Positions 1 through 7,075 of a stretch of DNA of 23,351 bases are shown piece by piece. Source of the stretch: Baffinella frigidus (taxonomy: Eukaryota; Cryptophyceae; Cryptomonadales; Baffinellaceae); the NCBI GenBank assembly GCA_026770585.1, contig MU646382.1:703588-726938 (forward strand), written 5' to 3'. Position numbers and translations under genes: made by a program. The notes below the pieces were generated by a model. The model made no database searches. It was given only the letters and a program-made list of their open reading frames with translations, and was not told where the DNA came from. Numbering within the stretch: position 1 is the first letter of the stretch; every line of letters begins with the position of its first letter.

Positions 1-121
1 AAACCCCAAACCCCAAACCCCAAACCCCAAACCCCAAACCCCAAACCCCAAACCCCAAACCCCAAATTCTCAACCCTCAACCCTCAATCCTCAACCCTAA
101 ACCCTAAACCCTAAACCCTAC
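1..121 (+). repeat. Telomere-like CCCCAAA/CCCTAAA array in a PIMT intron
   Basis: AAACCCC units (1-65) grade into CCCTCAA and then CCCTAAA units, ending 11 bases before the acceptor of the PIMT exon at 133. Because it sits in a gene, it is an interstitial array and not a chromosome end. Confidence 0.9.
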
Positions 122-132
122 ACCGGATACAG

Positions 133-1159
133 CGCTGCCGCCGGCGCTGGTCGAGCAGCTCAAGAAAGGGGGGAGGCTGATCATTCCTGTCGGGACCGGC
201 ACCCAGTACCTCCTCCAGATCGACAAGGTCCCGCCCACACTCCACCAACAAGTACAGTGGGCTTCGCAGATCGTTTCTTTTATTTTCATGGCAGTAATTA
301 GGAATTTCTCGGTAGAAAGACATTTTATCGACCGACATTTCGACCAAATTGCTGGTCGAAATTTCCAGCGAAGCCCACCGTGTGGATGACTTTTATTGAA
401 GTGCTGGGGGCGAAAGAAACTTGAGACAAAAGCGAAAGGTTATGAGGTGCCACGGACTCTTGACGGAGGGGCGCGTGCGCGTTGCGCTGTGGAGACAACT
501 GAGATAGAGTTGCTTTATTGATCTCGATTCCACGGCCTGATTTAATGGGGGCCCTAGGACCTAATGTTGCATAGGACACCCCCCAGGCCCCTACGGCCTA
601 CCGTAGGCAATACCGTAGTCTTAACTACCCGGTTTTCAGGGCGTTGGCCTATTAAATCTGTCTCTGAACGGCATCCTGGGGCGGGCCTGACAAGGTTGCG
701 CCCACACACGAGCTCTGTCTCCGTCGGGTGACGGATCGTTTTCACGTCAAACGTTGACGAATTCGTACCACGACCCCGGGAAATCAACTTCCGGACTCCT
801 CATTTTGAGGACACCAGATTTGCGCAGGCAGAGCTAGAAACACCATGTCAACTGCGTTCTGAGGCGGGCCTGTCTCGCACTACGTTCTCGAGGCGGGCCG
901 CTCACGTGACCTCGCAAGCTTATCTCAGAAAAGCCTTTCTAAAAGTCGTTTTCTTAACTTATTCTTTTCTCTACGCATAAGTTGACATATTTGTGGGGGG
1001 GTTGACTTAAGAAAACGACTTCCACAGAGGCATTTCTGAGATAAAAGCCTGATGTGGAGCGCGACGCAGGACCTCGACGGGAAAGTCACGCAGCAGAAGC
1101 TCACCGGCGTGCGCTACGTCCCTCTCACCGACCTCAACAGCCAGCTGAGAGGGGCGTGA
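133..1159 (+). CDS. PCMT1: Protein-L-isoaspartate O-methyltransferase, last two exons
   Basis: Exons 133-227 and 1070-1159 (stop TGA 1157-1159). PIMT uses S-adenosylmethionine to methylate abnormal L-isoaspartyl residues in aged proteins, starting their repair in the cytosol. Exon 1 reads LPPALVEQLKKGGRLIIPVG, matching the family's conserved 'P.AL..QLK.GGRL..PVG' strand. Exon 2 contains GVRYVPLTD, matching the C-terminal 'GV.YVPLTD' motif. Introns end in ATACAG and GCGACGCAG; the donor is AAG|GTCCCG; the 227/1070 junction is phase 0 and joins LLQIDK to DLDGKV without gap, as in known PIMTs. The SAM-binding motif I exons lie left of the window, so the gene is 5'-partial here. The 842-base intron holds a TTATCTC inverted-repeat element. 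Family assignment is sure from motifs; exact exon edges are inferred. Confidence 0.9.
533..656. repeat. Degenerate inverted-repeat element, family F-like
   Basis: CGGCCTGATTTAATGG at the left pairs loosely with a right end containing TTTTCAGGGCGTTGGCC. Internal CCGTAGGCAATACCGTAG resembles the better-preserved copies at 8674-8836 and 12514-12675. It lies in the PIMT intron. Confidence 0.5.
920..1044. mobile_element. Palindromic TTATCTC element, family E copy 1
   Basis: Starts TTATCTCAGAAAAG and ends with the matching CTGAGATAA. Flanked by AAGC on the left (916-919) and AAGC on the right (1045-1048), a likely 4-base target duplication. It lies in the last PIMT intron, 25 bases before the final exon. 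It has no coding capacity, so it would depend on a transposase made elsewhere. Two better-preserved relatives lie at 19930-20079 and 20523-20672. Confidence 0.75.
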
Positions 1160-1192
1160 CCGCCCCGAGCGCTCTCGACTCCTCTCGTGGCC

Positions 1193-1321
1193 TACAGGGG
1201 TACCCCTCGCTCATAAGAAAGCCCCCCCCCCCCCCCTAGGACCACCACAGGGCCCTAGGCATAGCCCCACTGTAGGGTCCTAGGGAGGAGGCGTTTTTTT
1301 ATGAGCGAGGTACCCCTGTAG
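1193..1321. mobile_element. Palindromic GTACC/GCTCAT element, family C copy 1
   Basis: Arms are TACAGGGGTACC...CTCGCTCATAAGAAA and the reverse complement TATGAGCGAGGTACCCCTGTA. The centre holds C-runs and several CCTAGG palindromes. Begins 34 bases after the PIMT stop. Translating the arm gives the spurious peptide YRGTSLIRN, which accounts for several small open frames here. Confidence 0.8.
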
Positions 1322-1462
1322 GTGTCGGCTTCGTTGTGCCTTGCCCCGACCAACCCTGGTAGCGAGTGATGCTTCGCTGCCAGGGGGTACATGGGGTTAC
1401 TCGCGAGTACGGACACGCACCGCCCCTAGGGTGGTCCTATGCTCCTAGGCATAGCCCTACCG

Positions 1463-1585
1463 TACAGGGGTATCTTGCTCATAAGAAAGCGTCCCCCTCC
1501 CCTAGGACCACCATAGGGCCCTAGGCAAAGCCCTACTGTAGGTTCCTAGGAGGAGGCACTTTGTCATGAGCGAGGTGCCCTTGTA
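1463..1585. mobile_element. Palindromic element, family C copy 2
   Basis: Left arm TACAGGGGTATCTTGCTCAT pairs with right arm ATGAGCGAGGTGCCCTTGTA. Same C-rich, CCTAGG-containing centre as copy 1. Several bases in the arms have drifted, so it is older than copies 1 and 4. Confidence 0.75.
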
Positions 1586-1733
1586 CGTGGTGGTTACGAA
1601 TGACTGCGTGCGGCGCGCATTCTGTCAAGGGTGCTGCGCTACGTGTGAGAGTATTTACGAAACACTGGGTTCGGGGCAACAGGAGGGAACAGGCAGCGTG
1701 TGGCCTTGTTCCCTTTCTGCTGCCCAGAGAACG

Positions 1734-1873
1734 TACAGGGGTACCTCGCTCATCAGAAACTGCCCCCCCTAAAGAAACGCGCCCCCCCCTAGGGCCCTTC
1801 AGTAGCCCGACGACTAGGGCTCTATGGTGGTACTAGGGGGGGGGCGGTTTCTGATGAGCGAGGTACTCCTGTA
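1734..1873. mobile_element. Palindromic element, family C copy 3
   Basis: Arms TACAGGGGTACCTCGCTCAT (left) and ATGAGCGAGGTACTCCTGTA (right). The centre is longer than in the other copies and differs in sequence, although arms agree closely. Confidence 0.75.
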
Positions 1874-2107
1874 GGGGCTGCAAAGCGTGCAAGGCAGATC
1901 TTCACCTCGCGAGGCCTCTCTACGTGGGGGTACGTCGAATCCAAGCTGTGGGGTCCTATGGATAGGCAGGGACCCAAAGGGGTCCGGGTTCTTGGATTCG
2001 AGATCCCCGTGTTGTTGTTACTAGCAGTTTTCCAGGCCTTGGTTGTATAAACAAACAAACAAATGGCCTGCGTGATTCTGGCAGGAGCGTGCGAGCAAGG
2101 ATCCTGT

Positions 2108-2228
2108 TACAGGGGTACCTCGCTCATAATAAACCGCCCCCCCCCTAGGACAACCATATGGCCCTAAACATAGGCCTACTGTAGGGTCCTAGGAGGAGGC
2201 GCTTTCTTATGAGCGAGGTACCCCTGTA
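2108..2228. mobile_element. Palindromic element, family C copy 4
   Basis: Arms TACAGGGGTACCTCGCTCAT and ATGAGCGAGGTACCCCTGTA are fully complementary over 20 bases. This is the best-preserved of four copies within about 1 kb. The stretches between copies (1322-1462, 1586-1733, 1874-2107, 2229-2462) show no convincing exon. Confidence 0.8.
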
Positions 2229-2462
2229 CACGCAAGTCGCTGCTGCACACACGCTCTGAGAGGGTCCCTGAGCGAGCCCAATTCCATCGTGGGTCGCGAC
2301 AGAGCGTGTCGAGTCATCTATGCCTTTGTTCACACCATATCAACTACTCATACACAGAGTGGGGGGACTCGCGAAGAATGACACGCCCCGGCAGAAGGTC
2401 GTGCGGAAGGAGCCTAGGACCCCCCTAGAGACAGTGTGTATCGTTACTTGCGAGTGAGCCCT

Positions 2463-2668
2463 GTAGCATCTAGGGTCGATGGTGTAGCGTGTAGTGTAGG
2501 GTGTAGGGTGCAGGGTGCAGGGTGCAGGGTGCAGGGTGTAGGGTGTAGGGTGCAGGGTGTAGGGTATAGGGTGCAGGGTGTAGGGTGCAGGTGTCTACAG
2601 GGTGTTGGGTGTGGGGTGTAGGGCGTAGGTGTAGGGTTCAGGGTGACGGGTGTAGGGTGTAGGGTTAG
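2463..2668 (-). repeat. Telomere-like array, CCCTACA/CCCTGCA on minus strand
   Basis: About 25 seven-base units, GGGTGTA/GGGTGCA on the plus strand. On the minus strand the array follows a good 5' splice site (CGG|GTGAAG, minus strand at 2680), consistent with it filling an intron of the minus-strand gene at 2681-3162. Confidence 0.85.
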
Positions 2669-2680
2669 GTTCCTCTTCAC

Positions 2681-3162
2681 CCGCGCATTACTCTTGAGAT
2701 AACTATCGCAGTCCAGGAAAGAAGGTCCTCCCAAGTGCAGCATTTGGTACAACAGGGGAATTGTGTCGTCCATCCCAGGCTCCGAGGGATGCGGTTCGGA
2801 CGAGTGCCCGTTGCTGCAAATCCAGCACACATCCCCAGATTTGTAGTGGCGACCCGGGAACGCCGCCCAGCTGCCCACCAACCCTCACCTTGGGCAAATC
2901 GAAAAAGTCAAAAACACCAAATCCCCTTGGAGGCCGTCGGAATCCGACGGCCTTCAAGGGGATTTTTGAAGCCATTTTTCCCGATTTGCCCAGACTGTGA
3001 GGGTTGGTGCCCCCCTAGTGCCAAAACTTTTGCTCTCAGTAGATTAGAACGTCTCAGAGCTTGCTCCATTTTTAGCGACCACAGCTCCGCGATTGTGACG
3101 GCTGGACCAGGGGTGACGAACACCATCACCAAAGTCTGCTTCCCGCAGTTCTCGAGCTGCTC
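2681..3162 (-). CDS. Unrecognised minus-strand gene, two candidate internal exons
   Basis: Candidate exon a is 3028-3162 on the minus strand: acceptor CTTAGCAG, donor AAA|GTTTTG. It reads with good codon bias and contains LVMVFVTPGPAVTIAELWSL, a hydrophobic strand followed by a helix. Candidate exon b is 2681-2813: acceptor GTGCTGGATTTGCAG, donor CGG|GTGAAG. Its best frame contains DDTIPLLYQMLHLGGPSFLD. Between them lies a 134-base palindromic element. I recognise no family. The simple join of a to b does not keep the preferred frame of b (phase 0 against a needed phase 2), so one boundary is wrong or the pieces are not adjacent exons. A possible 5' exon with an ATG at 4359 (minus) is weaker. 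Strand and exon nature are inferred from splice signals and codon use. Confidence 0.35.
2876..3009. mobile_element. Palindromic element, family G copy 1
   Basis: Arms CCACCAACCCTCAC...TTGGGCAAATCG and the reverse complement ending in GAGGGTTGGTG. The centre, GGCCGTCGGAATCCGACGGCC, is itself a perfect hairpin. It fills most of the putative intron between the minus-strand exons. A close copy lies at 22902-23039. Confidence 0.85.
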
Positions 3163-4606
3163 CTGCTAAGGCCCTGCCAGAGGACGAACGAGGGTGCCAG
3201 AGCAAAGCGGAAGCCGAGCCTAGCACAGGCATGGGGGCGTCGCCTTTAGGTCCTTTAGGTTTTTCGAGCTCCCAACATAAGCGGACACCGGAACTTGTTC
3301 TGTAGAAAGGCCATGCTCCCTTTCGGATCACATCAAGCCCCCCTGTACGTGAAGTGTCTGTGCGCGGGACCTGAGAGGCTGAACGCTGTTGCGCCCAGCG
3401 CTTTGGTGGAGGCCTTTGTTACTACCACCTTTGGTGGAGGCCTTTGTTACGACCACAGAGGATCGCGGCAGAAGCCGGCTAAAAGGTATCCTCATCGGGC
3501 GTTTTGAGTTAGACCGAAGGCTCGAATTTGCACACACACCAGGACCACAAATTGGTTGAAGGCCCATGGTAACCCATCGTCAGTTAGGCTCTTGTGGATC
3601 GTTGAGGTCCGTTAGGTTCTTTTCACTCCCACCATTGGCGGACATTGGAAATGATCGTGCAGAAAGGCCTTGCTGATCCTTTACGTCCTTGAGGTTCTTC
3701 GAGCTTCCAACATAGGCAGGGGGGTGAAGCGAACCAAAAGTTAACATTTTTCGCAGTTTTTTCGCAATAACTAACTTTTACCAGAAAAAAACATTTTGCC
3801 CCCCTGGACGGGCCCGCCTCGGTACCCCCCCATCCCAGGCAGCGAAAGGGGTGACTTTATTTTGGTAACGGTAACCGGGGCTGAGAACCGGGATCGGTCA
3901 TCGGTCCTCGCGGGTTACCGGCGGAAGTATCGCGGTAATCGGTATCCAAAAAATCGCGTTTCCCCCCTTAGGCGGTAACCCTGTGTCAAAGGCTTTATCA
4001 ACAGTAGGAGTCAAAGACTGTAAGACTGTAAGTTGAAAGACACAATTACTCAACAAGACTCTCGCGACTCGATTTCTCCCTAGGGTGGTGAACAAGGGTG
4101 AAGGGCCATACTAGTCAACGTCAAAGACTGGAAGCTGAAAAACCGGTATTTCGACGGCCTGCAGAATCTGGGGATAACCCCATGTAGGCATAGCCGGAGT
4201 GACTTTACACAAGTCACTTCTTATAAGTATTATAGAACACGGTTCCTTCCGTTCCTCCAGGAGGAACCCGGAGGAATCTGGGGACATCTCTTCCCCCCGT
4301 GCGAGGATCCTGTTCCTCATCAGTGAATCACACAGCCGACACGCGAGCTCCGCCCGCATGTCTCCCCTCTAACCTGTAGTTCTCCAGGGAGAAAGGCCGT
4401 GCTTGGTGCTTTAGGTCCTTGCGGTTCTTCGAGCTCCCATTTAGGTCCTTTAGGTTTTGAATGCTCCCAACATAGCCCAACGACACGCCAACATTTCCGT
4501 TATTTCGGGCGGGTACCGACCGGGCTCAAATTGGGCGTACCGATCGGGCTCAAATGGCTCCAACAACTTCGACGGCCACTTTCATGTTTGTCAACTTTCA
4601 ACACAG
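3163..4606. other. Stretch without a convincing gene; diverged repeats
   Basis: Contains three diverged copies of family A (about 3240-3312, 3660-3720, 4398-4480), recognisable by AGGTCCTTTAGGTT...TCGAGCTCCCAACAT. Also a 28-base-period tandem duplication of CTTTGGTGGAGGCC (3401-3457) and an A/T-rich stretch (3730-3800). The minus-strand open frame ending at 4359 starts with MRAELACRLCDSLMRNR and has good codon bias for about 40 codons. It could be a first exon of the minus-strand gene, but I cannot connect it. Nothing else is supported. Confidence 0.5.
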
Positions 4607-4628
4607 TCGCAAACGAAGGGGCGATCGG

Positions 4629-6932
4629 ATGCCGGGAGCAACCGTCAGCGAGTTGCTTCGGCAGCTTGACGAATCGTTTCAGCGCCTGGGTACTCTTGCT
4701 GGGGAGCAGCAGGTGCTCATTTCAAGCTCGCCGCCGGGGAATGGGAGTGGAAAATCAGAGCAAGAAGTGGATGGAGGGAGGGAAGAACATCTTCAGAAGA
4801 CCGTACAGCTCCATGGCGAGACCGTTGCTCAGGGCGCGTTTGAGAAGGTCGTGGTGCTTCCGCTGCTCCTCGGCGAGCCTACGCCGTGTCTCTACTACCG
4901 TCAGGCGCCCGTCGAACCGACCGTCGACGAGCTTCGGGCGCTGCTGCAAGCGATTTGCGACAAGGAGGCGGAACTGCCCAGGTCGGCGCGGCTCTTCCCC
5001 GACGGAAAGCTGCGAAGCCGGCCCTGTTACCTCTGGCATATGGGGTTCATGGCCAGCCGGTGGGAGCTCCGAATACGCTGGTGGCTAAACCCTAAACCCT
5101 AAGCCCTAAATCCTGAACCCTAAACACTAAACCCTAAACCCTGGACCCTACACCCTAGACCCTAAACCCTAAACCCTACACCCTAAACCCTACACCCTAA
5201 ACCCTAAACCCCAAACCCTAAACCCCAAACCCCAAACCCTAAACCCCATACCCTAACCCAGCGGCCGCGAGCCTCAAGCGGCGCAGCGCCTCACGGCCGC
5301 CGGGCTGCCTTTCCCCGCGGACAAGGTTGTCATGTGGCGCATGGCGCCGCAGATGGTCCTCGCGCGGGCCCGCCAGGACCTGCCGCCCCGGAGGGACGCT
5401 GCTAGCGTGGCGCCCGCGGGCGGGGGCGGTGCGGCGGACTCGTCGGGGGGGCGAGTCGAGTACGACGACGACTTTGAGGTTGGAGCTGCGTTCTAGCTCT
5501 GCCTCAGTTTTATTCTGGCTCGTCCTGAAGGCTTTCTATTCACCCCTGTGTACTGGATTTCTGCCCTTGAATACTTTTAAGGACGAGCCAGAGTAAAACT
5601 CAGGCAGAGCTAGGCTTTTGATGCTGGTTGACTAGCTGCGTGGCGCTGCTTGACTTTATCCGGGGAAACCTATTTTTCTTTCATTTGATGGCAATCAAAA
5701 TTACTACACAGATTCTTTCATATTACTAATAAGAACGAATTGTGTAGTAATTTTCGTTGCCATCAGATGAAAGAAAAGTAGGTTTCCCCGGATAAGACTA
5801 GCTCTGCGACGCTAATCGACTTGCAGCGTGCCGCAAGCTGTCGTTGGGTCAGAGGGCTATGTGGCGCTAGCTTTGTGTGAGAGTGCTCAGGCTCTGTCGA
5901 GATCCTGCCTGGCTTCCAGCCTGAGCAAGGGGCACACCCAGGTGGTGCGGAGCGAGGACAAGATGCGAGCGCACCTGCTCCGGTCAGCCATGAAGTCGAT
6001 GCTGGTGAGCGCCTCCCATCCACGTAAGAGGTCCACACTCTGATTCCGGCGTCAATTCCGGCGTTCTGTAGCACCCTGCTGTATTGCCTACCCACTTAGC
6101 AGCGGCCGAGTTCCTCCCCCCCCCGATATCCGGGGGAAATGCGGTTAGAATCCAATGCAAATGGATAAGATTCTGGTACGAATAGTTTAGATGGACTGCA
6201 TCTGTGAAACCCCCGGTGGCTACTAAGTGGGTAGCACCCTACTGAATGCCGGAACGAGGTTGCCACCGGAACCACTCGTATCCCTGTCGACCAATCGTTG
6301 CGTTCCCCGGCACTCTTCCGTGCCATTTTAGTTCCCACCCTGGTTCGAAACCTGCCCGGAGTCAAGCGTTGTCAGTCAAGCGTTGTACGTCGATGGGAGC
6401 CCCCCCCCCCCCCTCCTCCCCTCGCAGAAGCATTCCCACCAGGAACCTTATCCGGAGAAACCTATTTTTCTTTCATTTCATGGCAACGAAAATTACTACA
6501 CAATTCGTTCTTACTAGTAATATTAAAGAACTTGTGTAGTAATTTTGATTGCCACCAAATGAAAGAAAAATAGGCTTCCCCAAGGGTCTATCATTATATT
6601 TCCTCTTGGTTTCCCCGGATAAAACCCCCTCTCCCGCATCAGGAGTCATCGGCTGCTCGCTGCGTGCAGTCATTTTTTTTCGTTGATTTCGTGTTTAATA
6701 GACAGGATTGTCGGTGTCAGCCCGTGCGATCCCCAAGCCAGGACCAGATACGCCTTACTTCCAAATAAAGCATCCATCTGCGATCCCCACTGCTGTCTCC
6801 TGACGCGACCCCGCACCCCTATCATCTGAGCTCAGATGACAGCGATGCTGGAGGACGGGGTGCTGGTCGTCCCAGACTACAATGACTTCGACGCCGTCCA
6901 CCTCCTTCATGACATCGTCGCTGAGGTCTGGC

Positions 6933-6966
<34 letters not shown>

Positions 6967-7033
6967 GTGAGAGAGAGAGAGCGAGAGAGAGCGAGCGAGA
7001 GAGAGAGAGCGCGCGCGAGAGAGATAGAGAGAG

Positions 7034-7075
<42 letters not shown>

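Noticed and set aside
1-121. A chromosome end
   Set aside because: The repeat leads straight into a PIMT exon in sense orientation, so it is an interstitial intron array.
1566-2333. Small proteins with YRGTSLIRN or GVPRSSETAPP
   Set aside because: They translate the arms of family C inverted-repeat elements, appear on both strands and have no codon bias.
4111-4359. Minus-strand frame of 82 residues starting MRAELACRLC
   Set aside because: The start has fair codon bias but the rest runs into inverted-repeat-like sequence; no phase-consistent junction found. Mentioned only as a possible 5' exon.
5494-5496. TAG as end of a separate short gene (5262-5496)
   Set aside because: The stop lies inside an inverted-repeat element. 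A donor just before it joins the next exon in phase, and too little room remains for a new promoter before 5827. Kept as an alternative, not preferred.
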